From Ramlibacter monticola (GTDB lineage: Bacteria; Pseudomonadota; Gammaproteobacteria; Burkholderiales; Burkholderiaceae_C), in assembly GCF_016722785.1 (NCBI RefSeq), contig NZ_JAEQNE010000001.1, forward strand, positions 1,240,001-1,304,000: 64,000 bases of DNA. The letters are read 5' to 3'. Below are positions 25,955-34,024 of this stretch, piece by piece. Both the position numbers and the translations under genes were made by a program. Positions within the stretch are counted from its first letter, which is position 1; the number at the start of each line of letters is the position of its first letter. The notes under the pieces are model-generated. The model saw nothing but the letters and a program-made list of their open reading frames with translations, did not search any database and was not told the DNA's origin.

Positions 25955-26995
25955 TCAGGCGGGCAGGTCCTTGCGCTCGCCCAGCACCTCCGGCTCGTAG
26001 GCGTGCAGGGACGGCAGCCCGCCGGTGTGCAGGAACAGGACGTTCTCGTCGGGGCGCAGGACGCCCTCGCGCGCCAGGCCGATCAGGCCGGCCATGATCT
26101 TGCCGGTGTAGACCGGGTCCAGCGGGATGCCCTCGGTGCGGGCCAGCATCTGGACGGCCTCGACCATGCGGGCGTTCGGCACCGAGTACTTCGGCTGCCA
26201 GTAGCCGCCGACGCAGTGGACGTCCGCCGGCTGCACCACCAGGCCGACGCCCAGCAGGTCCAGCACGGCCTGGGCTTCCTTCAGCACCAGCGGCTGCTGG
26301 TCGGCCGGGTCGCGGCTGACGCCGATGCCGGTGATGGGGATGGGGATGTTGTTGCCCAGGAAGCCGGCCACCAGGCCGCCGTGGGTGCCGGAACTGCCGG
26401 AACCGACCACCAGGCGGTCGATCCGCACGCCCTGTGCGAACAACTGCTGCTGCAGTTCCTGGGCGCAGGCGACGTAGCCCAGGCCGCCGATGGCGTTGGA
26501 GCCGCCGCCGGGGATGATGTAGGCCTTGCGCCCGACGCGGGCCAGGTCCTCGGCCACCTTCTGCATCTCGGCGGCCATGTTGCTGCCGCCCGGCACCACG
26601 GTGACCGCCTCCACGCCCAGCAGGCGGAACATGAAGTTGTTGCCGCTGGCGTCGGGGCGGTAGCTGTCGGGCACGCGCTCCTCGATCACGAAGCGGCACT
26701 TCAGGCCTTCCTTGACGGCGGCCGACAGGGTGATGCGGCAATGGTTGGACTGCGGCGCGCCGCAGGTCACCAGCGTGTCGGCGCCCTGCGCCAGCGCGTC
26801 GGCCACCAGGAACTCCAGCTTGCGCGTCTTGTTGCCGCCGGGAAACAGCCCCAGCATGTCGTCGCGCTTGACCCAGACCCGCGGCCCCTTGCCGCCGGGA
26901 CACGAGGCAGCGAGCGCCTGGCTGAAATTGGGAAGGAATTCGATCGGCGTCGCGAACGGGGTGTAGCGACGCCGGGGGAAGCGGGAGAGATCCAT
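25955..26995 (-). CDS. D-cysteine desulfhydrase / ACC deaminase family PLP enzyme
   Basis: Cytosolic fold-type II PLP enzyme of 346 residues. The PLP lysine lies in FPGGNKTRKLEF; the CGAPQSNHCR and GSGSSGTHGGLVAG segments bind substrate and cofactor phosphate. The N-terminal MDLSRFPRRRYTPFATP is typical of the D-cysteine desulfhydrase and cysteate lyase branch, so D-cysteine desulfhydrase is the best guess; ACC deaminase is less likely. The frame extends further up into the palindrome at 27021-27150; the ATG at 26995 gives the family N-terminus. Confidence 0.85.
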   Translation of the reverse strand: MDLSRFPRRRYTPFATPIEFLPNFSQALAASCPGGKGPRVWVKRDDMLGLFPGGNKTRKLEFLVADALAQGADTLVTCGAPQSNHCRITLSAAVKEGLKCRFVIEERVPDSYRPDASGNNFMFRLLGVEAVTVVPGGSNMAAEMQKVAEDLARVGRKAYIIPGGGSNAIGGLGYVACAQELQQQLFAQGVRIDRLVVGSGSSGTHGGLVAGFLGNNIPIPITGIGVSRDPADQQPLVLKEAQAVLDLLGVGLVVQPADVHCVGGYWQPKYSVPNARMVEAVQMLARTEGIPLDPVYTGKIMAGLIGLAREGVLRPDENVLFLHTGGLPSLHAYEPEVLGERKDLPA

Positions 26996-27020
26996 CGGCC
27001 GGATGGTAGTGCATTCAAAA

Positions 27021-27150
27021 CCAGACAGCCGAACGCAGAGGGCGCAGAGAAAGCGCGGAGGGCGCAGAAGAACAGCCAAAGATCACTCTTATTGGCTGTT
27101 CTTCTGCGCCCTCTGCGTAACCTCTGCGCCCTCTGCGTTCGGCTGCCTGG
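27021..27150. repeat. 130-bp near-perfect palindromic element
   Basis: An inner perfect 22-bp inverted repeat (27058-27079 against 27092-27113, arms ending in AGAAGAACAGCCAA) is nested in an outer pair (27021-27049 against 27122-27150, one mismatch). The unit GCAGAGGGCGCAGA recurs in both arms. It lies after ccmG and before the desulfhydrase gene, so it could end transcription of the ccm operon. It also looks like a small mobile palindrome. Confidence 0.85.
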
Positions 27151-27165
27151 TTTCGAGTGCCTTCC

Positions 27166-27696
27166 CTACGCCGCCTTCAGCTTCGCGATCAGCGGCAGGA
27201 TCTCGTTCTGCAGGGCCTCGGGCGTGATCGGGCCGATCTGCTTGTGGCGGATGACGCCGTTCTTGTCGATGATGAAGGTCTCGGGCACGCCGTAGACGCC
27301 GAAGTCGATGCCCACCCGCCCATCGAGGTCGAAGGCGGACAGCCTGTACGGGTCGCCCTGCTGCTCCAGCATCTTCAGCGCGTCCTCGCGCTTGTCCTTG
27401 TAGTCCAGCCCGATCAGCGGCACCGCGTTGGAGCGCGCGATCTCCACCAGCAACGGGTGCTCCACGCGGCAGGCCGTGCACCACGACGCCCACACGTTCA
27501 GCATCCAGACCTGCCCCTTCATGTCTTCGGGCGAGAAGGTCTTGTCCGCCGCATGCACCTGCGGCACGCGGAAGGCGGGCGCCGGCTTGTCGATGAAGGT
27601 CGACGGCAGCTTGCGCGGATCGCGCGTCAGGCCGATGCCCAGGAAGATCGCGATCACGAGGAAGATCGCGAGCGGGATGAGGTGCTTGACTTTCAT
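27166..27696 (-). CDS. ccmG: Thiol:disulfide interchange protein of cytochrome c maturation
   Basis: Periplasmic, membrane-anchored thioredoxin-fold reductant of apocytochrome CXXCH cysteines; 176 residues. An N-terminal anchor ([19 protein letters not shown]) is followed by the thioredoxin domain with the active site WASWCTAC and the cis-proline region [11 protein letters not shown]. Start overlaps the ccmE stop by 4 bases. In most ccm operons ccmF lies between ccmE and ccmG; here it is absent from this locus and found at 51461-53437. Confidence 0.93.
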   Translation of the reverse strand: MKVKHLIPLAIFLVIAIFLGIGLTRDPRKLPSTFIDKPAPAFRVPQVHAADKTFSPEDMKGQVWMLNVWASWCTACRVEHPLLVEIARSNAVPLIGLDYKDKREDALKMLEQQGDPYRLSAFDLDGRVGIDFGVYGVPETFIIDKNGVIRHKQIGPITPEALQNEILPLIAKLKAA

Positions 27697-28160
27697 TGCT
27701 TGTTCAGCGTCGACGGGCTCACGTGCTTGGTGGAAGCATCGACCTTCCTGGCCTTGTCGATGGCGTCCTTCGCCTCGGCCGGCATGTAGTTCTCATCGTG
27801 CTTGGCGAGCACCTCGCTGGCCACGAATTGACCCGACGCATCGAGCTTGCCCTGCACCACGGCGCCCTTGCCTTCCTTGAACAGGTCGGGCAGCAGGCCC
27901 TTGTAGGCGACCGTCACGTCCTTCACCGTGTCGGTCATGACGAAGGTGGCGACGAGGTCCTTGCGCTGGAGCGAGCCTTCCTTCACGAGCCCGCCGATGC
28001 GGAAGGCCCGGCCCTCCGGCGCCTTGCCGGCGATCACCTCGGTGGGGGTGATGTAGAGGGCGATGTTGCTGTTCAGCGCATTGAGCACCAGCGCCGAGGC
28101 CACGCCGACGGCGGCCACGCCCGCCAGGACGATCGCGCCACGCTTCTTCCAGTTCTTCAT
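27693..28160 (-). CDS. ccmE: Periplasmic heme chaperone CcmE
   Basis: Carries heme covalently between CcmABCD and the CcmF/H ligase; 155 residues. One N-terminal membrane anchor ([18 protein letters not shown]), an OB-fold domain ([13 protein letters not shown]) and the heme-binding histidine in the conserved [10 protein letters not shown] are present. It overlaps ccmG and ccmD by 4 bases each. Confidence 0.95.
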   Translation of the reverse strand: MKNWKKRGAIVLAGVAAVGVASALVLNALNSNIALYITPTEVIAGKAPEGRAFRIGGLVKEGSLQRKDLVATFVMTDTVKDVTVAYKGLLPDLFKEGKGAVVQGKLDASGQFVASEVLAKHDENYMPAEAKDAIDKARKVDASTKHVSPSTLNKQ

Positions 28161-28345
28161 GCCAGTTCCCGGTCCATCTTTTCCGCCCGCGCACGCCGCC
28201 GCAGGCTGCGGAGGATCGCCTGGGTGCGCTTCTTCAGCAGCACCTGCTCCCATACGAGCGCCACGGCGCAGACGCCGAAGCTGCCCCAAACATACAGGCC
28301 GTAGCCGCCCATGTGCCAGAAGTCGGCCATCGAATTCCAGATCAT
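28157..28345 (-). CDS. ccmD: Heme exporter subunit CcmD
   Basis: A 62-residue protein with one membrane helix ([20 protein letters not shown]) and a basic cytosolic tail, the standard CcmD layout; it helps release holo-CcmE from CcmABC. Too short to stand out on its own, but the 4-base overlaps with ccmC and ccmE confirm it. Confidence 0.9.
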   Translation of the reverse strand: MIWNSMADFWHMGGYGLYVWGSFGVCAVALVWEQVLLKKRTQAILRSLRRRARAEKMDRELA

Positions 28346-29091
28346 GCCGTGGCCTCCGGCAGGCGCAGCACCCAGTCGGTGTGCGCTTCGCGTTCCAGGA
28401 TGATGGCACGCAGGCGGATCAGGGCGGCGGCGATCGAGTACATCCAGAAGCAGAGGGCCATCAGCAACATACCCCAAAGCATGGTCTGTGCCATTGAAGG
28501 GGCCTTGGTCATCGAGACCGAGGAGCCCTGGTGCAGCGTGTTCCACCACTTCACCGAGAAGTAGATGATGGGCACGTTGACCACGCCCACCAGCGCCAGC
28601 ACGGCGGCGGCACGGTCGGCGCGGCGCGGCTCGTCGATGGCCGCGTGCAGCGCCATGAATCCCAGGTACAGGAACAGCAGTATCAGTTCCGAGGTCAGGC
28701 GGGCGTCCCAGACCCACCAGGTGCCCCAGGTCGGCTTGCCCCACAGGGCGCCGGTCCACAGCGACAGGAAGGCCATCAGCGCGCCCGTGGGCGCCAGCGA
28801 CAGCGCCCACATGGACGACAGCCGGGTGTTGAACGCCATGCCCATGCCGGCCCAGAAGGCCATCACGATGTAGATGAACATCGACATCCAGGACGCCGGC
28901 ACGTGCAGGAAGATGATCCGGTAGCTGTCACCCTGGGTGGCGTCGGTCGGAGCGACGAAGAAGCCCACGTACAGCCCCGCCAGGCCGAACAGCAGCGTGA
29001 GCGCCCAGAACCACGGGATCAGGCGCCCGGCGACCGGGAAGAAGCTGTAGGGGCTGGACAGCTTGAACCAGTTGATCAGTCGAGAACTCAT
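28342..29091 (-). CDS. ccmC: Heme exporter/heme handling protein CcmC
   Basis: Six-helix inner-membrane protein of 249 residues that loads heme onto CcmE. The tryptophan-rich WWD signature [17 protein letters not shown] is flanked by the two heme-ligand histidine segments ([10 protein letters not shown] and [11 protein letters not shown]). Overlaps ccmB and ccmD by 4 bases. A second, more diverged CcmC is encoded at 50730-51464. Confidence 0.95.
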   Translation of the reverse strand: MSSRLINWFKLSSPYSFFPVAGRLIPWFWALTLLFGLAGLYVGFFVAPTDATQGDSYRIIFLHVPASWMSMFIYIVMAFWAGMGMAFNTRLSSMWALSLAPTGALMAFLSLWTGALWGKPTWGTWWVWDARLTSELILLFLYLGFMALHAAIDEPRRADRAAAVLALVGVVNVPIIYFSVKWWNTLHQGSSVSMTKAPSMAQTMLWGMLLMALCFWMYSIAAALIRLRAIILEREAHTDWVLRLPEATA

Positions 29092-29819
29092 TCCAGCGAA
29101 ATCCTCAGGGCGGCGGTCGTCGCCCATGGCACGAAAAACAAGGCCAGCGCAAGAAGCGCGCCCAGCAGCGACAGGTGCCCGCCGGCCCCCTGCCCCGACA
29201 GGTGGGCCTGGACCGCGCCCGCCCCGAAGATGAGGGTGGGAATGTACAGCGGCAGCACCAGCAGGCTCAGCAGCGCGCCGCCGCCGCGCACCCCCAGCGT
29301 CAGCGCCGCCCCGACCGCCCCGATCAGCGACAGCACGGGCGTACCTATCAGCAGGCCCAGGACCAGGATCCACAGCGCCCCGGGGTCGAGGTCGAACTGC
29401 AGGCCCAGGATAGGCGCCAGGACGACGACCGGCAAACCCGACACGAGCCAGTGGGCGATGACCTTTCCCATCACCAGCAGAGGCAATGGAGCGCTCGAGA
29501 GCACCATTTGTTCCAGCGTTCCGTCCAGATGGTCGGAATAAAACATCCTTTGCAGGCCCAGCATCGTTGCCAGCAGAGCGCCGACCCACAGGACCCCGGG
29601 GCCGATCTTGCGCAGCAGCGCCGGCTCCGGCCCGATCCCGAGCGGGAACAGGCTGCTCACGATCAGGAAGAAGAACAGGGCCGTGAGCACCTCCGACTTG
29701 CGCCGCATGGCCAGCAGCAGGTCGCGGCGCAGCACGCTCGTCAACGCGGTGAGCGAGAAGCCACCGCCGCCGCCCTGGGCCGTGCCCATGGCCGCATCAT
29801 GTCGTGTCACCGAATTCAT
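29088..29819 (-). CDS. ccmB: Heme exporter permease CcmB
   Basis: Membrane subunit of the CcmAB ABC transporter; 243 residues with about six helices. It contains FYSDHLDGTLEQMVLSSAPL and GTPVLSLIGAVGAALTLGVR, typical of CcmB. The start used overlaps the ccmA stop (ATGA); a second in-frame ATG ten codons later is possible. Confidence 0.92.
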   Translation of the reverse strand: MNSVTRHDAAMGTAQGGGGGFSLTALTSVLRRDLLLAMRRKSEVLTALFFFLIVSSLFPLGIGPEPALLRKIGPGVLWVGALLATMLGLQRMFYSDHLDGTLEQMVLSSAPLPLLVMGKVIAHWLVSGLPVVVLAPILGLQFDLDPGALWILVLGLLIGTPVLSLIGAVGAALTLGVRGGGALLSLLVLPLYIPTLIFGAGAVQAHLSGQGAGGHLSLLGALLALALFFVPWATTAALRISLE

Positions 29820-30415
29820 AGCTCCACCACCTGCCCGGGGGGCAGCGGGATCGCCTGGTGGCTCGTCAGCACGGCCATGCCGCCGGCCTTGACGTGGTCC
29901 GCCACCAGATGGGAAACGAAATCCACCGCCTTCACGTCGAGCGCCGTGAAGGGCTCGTCGAGGATCCACAGCTTCGCCGGCCGCGTGACCGTGCGGGCCA
30001 GCAGGACGCGGCGCTTCTGGCCCGCCGACAGGAAGCGCACCGGCAGGTCCTCGCGGCCCGCGAGGCCGAAGCGCACCAGGGCGTCCTCGGCCTGCTCGCG
30101 GGTGATCGCCACGCCATCCATTTCCGCCGAGAAGGTGAGGTTTTCCAGCGCCGTGAGATCGTCCTTCACGGCGGCCCGGTGGCCCAGGTACATCAGTTCG
30201 CGGCGGAAGTCCTCGCTGCCGATCTTCTCGCCGTTCCAGCGCACCTCGCCTTCCTCGGGCTGGGCCAGGCCGGCCAGGATGCGCAGCAGGCTGGTCTTGC
30301 CGACCCCGTTGGGGCCGCGGATGTGCGCCCAGCTGCCGGGCGCGACAGCGAACTCCACGCCGGAGAACAGCGGCCGCGTCCCGCGCACGCAGGTCAGGCT
30401 ATGGGCAGTGAGCAT
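29816..30415 (-). CDS. ccmA: Heme exporter ATP-binding protein CcmA
   Basis: Cytosolic ATPase that powers release of heme-loaded CcmE; 199 residues. Walker A is GPNGVGKTSLLR, the signature is LSAGQKRRVLLAR and Walker B is LWILDEPFTALD. The frame is open upstream; I use the ATG at 30415, which gives the family N-terminus MLTAHSLTCVRG. First gene of the ccmABCDE-G operon. Confidence 0.94.
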   Translation of the reverse strand: MLTAHSLTCVRGTRPLFSGVEFAVAPGSWAHIRGPNGVGKTSLLRILAGLAQPEEGEVRWNGEKIGSEDFRRELMYLGHRAAVKDDLTALENLTFSAEMDGVAITREQAEDALVRFGLAGREDLPVRFLSAGQKRRVLLARTVTRPAKLWILDEPFTALDVKAVDFVSHLVADHVKAGGMAVLTSHQAIPLPPGQVVEL

Positions 30416-30728
30416 GCCCGGCATTCTCCTGCACCGGCGAGGCGAGGCGACATTTGGCGCGGCGCGCACGGTTGAGGGAGGTCAAACGCAGGAAAGGCAG
30501 GGCCTGGCTTCCCAATCGCAGGAAAACCTCAGCCCGGCCATTCTTTCCCGCGGGATTTGCCGGCGGGACGACTGCAAGTCTGCCGTCAGCCACGGGGGCA
30601 GAATCTTGAGGCTCGTCAATAATTCGGGCGGATCGGGGGGCCGGGACGGCCCTCCTTGCCCAGCCGGCATGTCGTTTGCGAGTACGCTGGGCGCCTTTTT
30701 TCAATCCCGCAACCTGGAGATTCTGAAG
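30416..30728. other. Divergent intergenic region between ccmA and the monoheme cytochrome
   Basis: 313 bases that must hold both promoters. It contains an imperfect dyad TTGAG-GGAG-GTCAA (30473-30486) resembling FNR/CRP-family sites, and a weak sigma-70-like pair for the cytochrome (TTGCGA at 30676, TTCAAT at 30700, 18-base spacer). No ORF is supported. Confidence 0.4.
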
Positions 30729-31034
30729 ATGAAGTTGATTGCTGGTGGACTGCTGGTCCTCGCGACGATGGGTGTGGCTTCGACGGCGATGGCCGCCGAT
30801 GGCAAGACGGTCTACGAGACGACCTGCGCCATGTGCCACGCTGCTGGCGTGGCCGGTGCCCCGAAATTCGGCGACAAGGCCGCCTGGGCCCCCCGCATCG
30901 CGACGGGCAAGGCCGCCCTGGTGGCCTCCGTCGTGAAGGGCAAGAACGCCATGCCCCCGAAGGGCGGCAAGGCCGACCTGACGGACGCGGACATCGCCGC
31001 CGCGGTGGACTACATCACCGCCGCCGCCAAGTAA
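30729..31034 (+). CDS. Monoheme cytochrome c5 family protein
   Basis: Small periplasmic electron carrier, 101 residues with signal peptide (LLVLATMGVASTAMA) and one heme site CAMCH; the distal Met is expected in KGKNAMPPKGG, as in c5-type cytochromes. The same domain is found at the N-terminus of the fusion cytochrome at 39832-40947. Two strong terminators follow directly. Divergent from ccmA, whose product is needed to mature it. Confidence 0.92.
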   Translation: MKLIAGGLLVLATMGVASTAMAADGKTVYETTCAMCHAAGVAGAPKFGDKAAWAPRIATGKAALVASVVKGKNAMPPKGGKADLTDADIAAAVDYITAAAK

Positions 31035-31042
31035 AGAACCAA

Positions 31043-31066
31043 GGGCGCCCTCCGGCGCCCTCTTTT
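31043..31066 (+). terminator. Rho-independent terminator after the monoheme cytochrome
   Basis: Stem GGGCGCC (31043-31049) with GGCGCCC (31054-31060), followed by TCTTTT. Confidence 0.85.
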
Positions 31067-31084
31067 CCAGCCCGATTTCTTCAT

Positions 31085-31110
31085 GCGGCCCTCTGGGCCG
31101 CTTTTTTTTT
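31085..31110 (+). terminator. Second rho-independent terminator
   Basis: Stem GCGGCCC (31085-31091) with GGGCCGC (31095-31101), loop TCT, followed by nine T. A tandem backup of the previous one. Confidence 0.88.
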
Positions 31111-31551
31111 GGTTCTTCGCCGGCGGAGAGCGCACTGTGCTTCGTATTGGCGCGGTCAGCCACTGGTCGTTCCGTTGCCAGTGGGCCGGACCAGGACGGG
31201 CCTGCGCACTGCGCGAATCAGGCAGTTCCCCTCGCGCACCTGCTTCTGCGGGGACGGCTTGCGGCCCGCGTCAACGGAGCTGCTGCGACGAGCATGGCGC
31301 GGCGCAGGACCAGAGCGGGGCTGTCCGGCTCGGCGACATAAAGGAGGAGGCGCGGGCGCCGCGCTCACCCGGGGCGCGGTTCTCACCCGCGCCGGGGGAC
31401 AGTCGCAGAGACGGACAGCCCCGCTCTGGTCCGGCAAGAAAGCCACTGCGCGCCCGAGGATTCCCTCATCCGGCGGAATCGAACCCCGTCCAGCAGCCTC
31501 CCCGGAAATCAGTGAAAGAACCTTCTTCTTGGGGCTCTCGGTTACTCGCCA
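31111..31551. repeat. Non-coding region with a nested inverted-repeat element
   Basis: No supported gene in about 440 bases. A perfect 21-bp inverted repeat (31307-31327 against 31412-31432, arms containing CAGAGCGGGGCTGTCC) encloses a smaller hairpin (GGCGCGG 31373-31379 with CCGCGCC 31387-31393). A further short inverted repeat (CCACTGG/CCAGTGG) lies near 31160-31185. It looks like a palindromic mobile remnant between the monoheme cytochrome and the end of the minus-strand cytochrome pair. Confidence 0.6.
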
Positions 31552-32718
31552 CTACTTCCCGGCCTGCGACGTCCGCACGCCCTCGACGGGATGGAACGCG
31601 CGCGCGATGTAGGCGGCCACGGCTTCGACTTCGCCCTCGGTGAGCACGCTCTTCCAGGCTGGCATCGAGGTTTCGGGCAAGCCCTCGCGGATCGAATGCA
31701 GCAGGCGCTGCTTCGTCATGCCGCGCATCTGCTCGGTGCTCGTGAGGTCGCGCGGGTGCGGCTCCAGGAAGCTGCCGATCCAGCCCTTGGCCGTGCCGTC
31801 GCCGGCATGGCAGAAGGCGCAGTTCTTCTGGAACAGGCGCTCGCCCTGCAGTTCCTGCGCGTTGGCGCCGACCAGCACCGGCGGCTTGTCGTGGATCGCG
31901 TAGTTCGCGCCGACCTGCTGCGCCGCCCGCTCCGGCGAATGCAGCGGCACCGAGCCGTCGCGCTCCGCGAAGGTGTGCGTCGCCGGCCGCTGCGGGTGGG
32001 TCACGCCGCTCGGCTCGGAACGCGGCACGTCCTGGTGGCAAGTGGTGCAGTAGGCATCGCGCGGAAAGCTCACGGGCCGCGATTCCCACACCTTGCCGGG
32101 GTCGTTCACCTTGCCGTGGTCATGGCAGGTGATGCACGCGCTGCGGAACAGGCGCATGCCCTTCTGCTGCTCGGGCGTGAGCTGCTCCCAGGGCGTGTCG
32201 ATCGCGAGCTCGCCCTTCGCGAAGGGGAAGGCCACGGCGTTGCGCTCGTGGTCGGGCCAGCCGTTTTCCTTCGTGTGGTAGCGGGTGTTGGGCGCGCGCT
32301 TGAGGAGGAACTCGTCGCGCACGAACTCGGAGACGGCCTGCATCTCCCGCTCGTCGAGGATCCCGGTGAAGCCCTTCATGGCGGTGCCGGGTTTGCCGTG
32401 CTTCACCGCGGCCAGGATGCGCTCGACCGGCATCTCCTCCGCCTTCGTGGCCTGGAAGTCGCGCGGCTTCGGGTCGAGGTAGCTCGCCGCCAGCGTCTTC
32501 GCGTCGCCGGAGTAGCCGTGGCAGAAGTAGCAGCGGTAGTTGTAGACGTCGCGCCCCAGCTTCAGCGTGGCTTCACTGGGCGCCGCCGGTGCGGCCGCGG
32601 TCTTCGCGGTCTCGGCGGCACGCTCGCCGCAGCCGCCGAGCGCGACGGCGGCTGCGAGGAAGACCGGCGCGGCCAGGCGGCGCAGCGCCGGCAGCCATTC
32701 ACTTCTTCTTGGCGACAT
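31552..32718 (-). CDS. Tetraheme cytochrome c lipoprotein
   Basis: A 388-residue exported cytochrome with lipobox cysteine at position 30 (VALGGC). Four heme sites at Cys63 (CYFCH), Cys195 (CITCH), Cys224 (CTTCH) and Cys300 (CAFCH). The first and last lie in mono-c domains of the same kind (each with a PRDF or PRDL segment and a distal-Met region GTAMKGF or TSMPAW); the central two are in a separate diheme part. Its ATG lies 20 bases inside the 3' end of the upstream triheme gene, so the two are co-transcribed, probably from the sigma-54 promoter at 33925-33939. Confidence 0.9.
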   Translation of the reverse strand: MSPRRSEWLPALRRLAAPVFLAAAVALGGCGERAAETAKTAAAPAAPSEATLKLGRDVYNYRCYFCHGYSGDAKTLAASYLDPKPRDFQATKAEEMPVERILAAVKHGKPGTAMKGFTGILDEREMQAVSEFVRDEFLLKRAPNTRYHTKENGWPDHERNAVAFPFAKGELAIDTPWEQLTPEQQKGMRLFRSACITCHDHGKVNDPGKVWESRPVSFPRDAYCTTCHQDVPRSEPSGVTHPQRPATHTFAERDGSVPLHSPERAAQQVGANYAIHDKPPVLVGANAQELQGERLFQKNCAFCHAGDGTAKGWIGSFLEPHPRDLTSTEQMRGMTKQRLLHSIREGLPETSMPAWKSVLTEGEVEAVAAYIARAFHPVEGVRTSQAGK

Positions 32719-33895
32719 TCGTTTCCGGTCGGATGAAGGCGCGGAACACGTACTCCGCGACGTCGGCGATTTCCTGCTTGGTCAGCACCTTGTCCCACGC
32801 GGGCATCTCGGTGCCGCGCCGGCCGGTGGCCACCGCGTCGTAGAGCGTCGGGCGGTTGAAGGCGGCACGCGACTTGGCGTTGATGAAGACTTCCGGCTTC
32901 GGGTTGATGAAGTAGGCCCGCGGACCCTGGCCGTCGCCCTTGACGCCGTGGCAGGTCGCGCAGTTGTCGTCGTAGAACTTCCTGCCCTTCTCGAAGTTGC
33001 CGACCAGCCCGCCGGCGAACTTCGCCTTCATGTCCACCTTGCCGTCCTTGTCCAGGACCGCGGGGCCGTGGCCGTGGGCGGCGTGGTCCTCGGCGTCGGC
33101 GTTGCCGTGCTGGTGATGTTCGTGGTTGTGCTCTTGCTTGTTCGCCTCGGCGCCCTTCTTGGCCTCGGGCACGGGAGCGCCGCGCGCATGCGTGCCGGAG
33201 ATGTTGGCGTTGGCCTCGGGGATGCGCATGAAGGCGCCGCGGATGTAGTCGACCACGGCTTCCATGTCCTCGCGGCTCAGGCGGCCGGCGTAGCCCTGCA
33301 TGGCGGTGTTCGGACGGCCATTGGACAGCGAGGTCAGCATCCGGTCGCGGGTGAGATCGGCCTTCGCGGCGGGCGACGCGAAGTCGCGCGGCGCCGGATT
33401 CAGGTTGGCGCTGGCCCACATGGAGCCCGAGCCCTGGTCGCCGTGGCACACCGAGCAGACGCGGGCGTAGATCTGGCGGCCGCGGCTCGCGTCGGCGGCC
33501 ACGCTGGGACGCATGAAGGTGTCGCGCACGTAGTCGACCACCTTGGAGATCTGCGCGTCGGTGAGCTGGGACTTCCAGCCGACCATCGCGGTATTGGGAA
33601 CGCCGTTCTTGACGGCGGAAATCATGCGCTCGCGGGTGAGCTCCTGCGCCGACTGGGCGCTGGTGAAGTCGCGCGGCGGGGGCCGCAGGCTGCCCTTGGC
33701 GCGGCTGTTGCCGTCGCCCTGGTCGCCGTGGCAGACGGAGCAGTAGTTGTGATAGAGGGCCGCGGGCGTCTGCTGCGCCGGGTCGGGGCCGCGGTCGCCG
33801 GCGATCGCGCCGCCGCCGAGGAAGCCGGCCAGCACGAACAGGACGGCGGCAGCCCAGGACCGGCCGGAACCGTGCGGTTTTTGTCTTGTCACCAT
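32699..33895 (-). CDS. Triheme cytochrome c with three tandem mono-c domains
   Basis: A 398-residue periplasmic cytochrome with an N-terminal signal or anchor (AAAVLFVLAGFLGGGAIA). Three homologous c domains carry heme sites at Cys52 and Cys147 (both CSVCHGDQG) and Cys312 (CATCHGVKG), each followed by a PRDF- or PEVF-type segment and a distal Met region (NTAMVGW, NTAMQGY, GTEMPAW). Between domains two and three is a linker (about 256-276) with ten His in about 20 residues, a likely metal-binding stretch. Ribosome site GGAG lies 6 bases before the ATG. Divergent from the propeller gene. Confidence 0.92.
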   Translation of the reverse strand: MVTRQKPHGSGRSWAAAVLFVLAGFLGGGAIAGDRGPDPAQQTPAALYHNYCSVCHGDQGDGNSRAKGSLRPPPRDFTSAQSAQELTRERMISAVKNGVPNTAMVGWKSQLTDAQISKVVDYVRDTFMRPSVAADASRGRQIYARVCSVCHGDQGSGSMWASANLNPAPRDFASPAAKADLTRDRMLTSLSNGRPNTAMQGYAGRLSREDMEAVVDYIRGAFMRIPEANANISGTHARGAPVPEAKKGAEANKQEHNHEHHQHGNADAEDHAAHGHGPAVLDKDGKVDMKAKFAGGLVGNFEKGRKFYDDNCATCHGVKGDGQGPRAYFINPKPEVFINAKSRAAFNRPTLYDAVATGRRGTEMPAWDKVLTKQEIADVAEYVFRAFIRPETNVAKKK

Positions 33896-33924
33896 GTGCA
33901 CTCCAATCAGATCCGGCCCTCCGT

Positions 33925-33939
33925 GCAACTTCAGTGCCA
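33925..33939 (-). promoter_or_regulatory. Sigma-54 promoter of the triheme/tetraheme cytochrome pair
   Basis: Minus strand reads TGGCACTGAAGTTGC, matching TGGCAC-N5-TTGC completely with exact GG to GC spacing. The predicted start near 33913 leaves an 18-base leader that contains GGAG before the ATG at 33895. Confidence 0.85.
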
Positions 33940-33953
33940 CCTCGCGGGCGGCG

Positions 33954-33968
33954 TGGCATGACGCTTGC
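33954..33968 (+). promoter_or_regulatory. Sigma-54 promoter of the propeller lipoprotein gene
   Basis: TGGCATGACGCTTGC matches TGGCAC-N5-TTGC except for one base, with exact spacing. Predicted start near 33980, 45 bases before the ATG at 34025. It stands back to back with the minus-strand sigma-54 element, 14 bases apart. Confidence 0.82.
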
Positions 33969-34024
33969 GTTTGTACCCTCGTCCCGGCCTGCGCGCCGCA
34001 ATCGACCCTGGAGGCCTCCCGCAT

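Noticed and set aside
30506..30521. TGGCTTCCCAATCGC as a sigma-54 promoter for the monoheme cytochrome
   Set aside because: Only GG and GC agree; four other conserved positions differ and it lies over 200 bases from the gene.
31460..31500. T-loop-like sequence (GGTTCGATTCC on the minus strand) suggesting a tRNA or tmRNA end
   Set aside because: The flanking stem does not pair well and no acceptor, D or anticodon arms or CCA end can be built around it.
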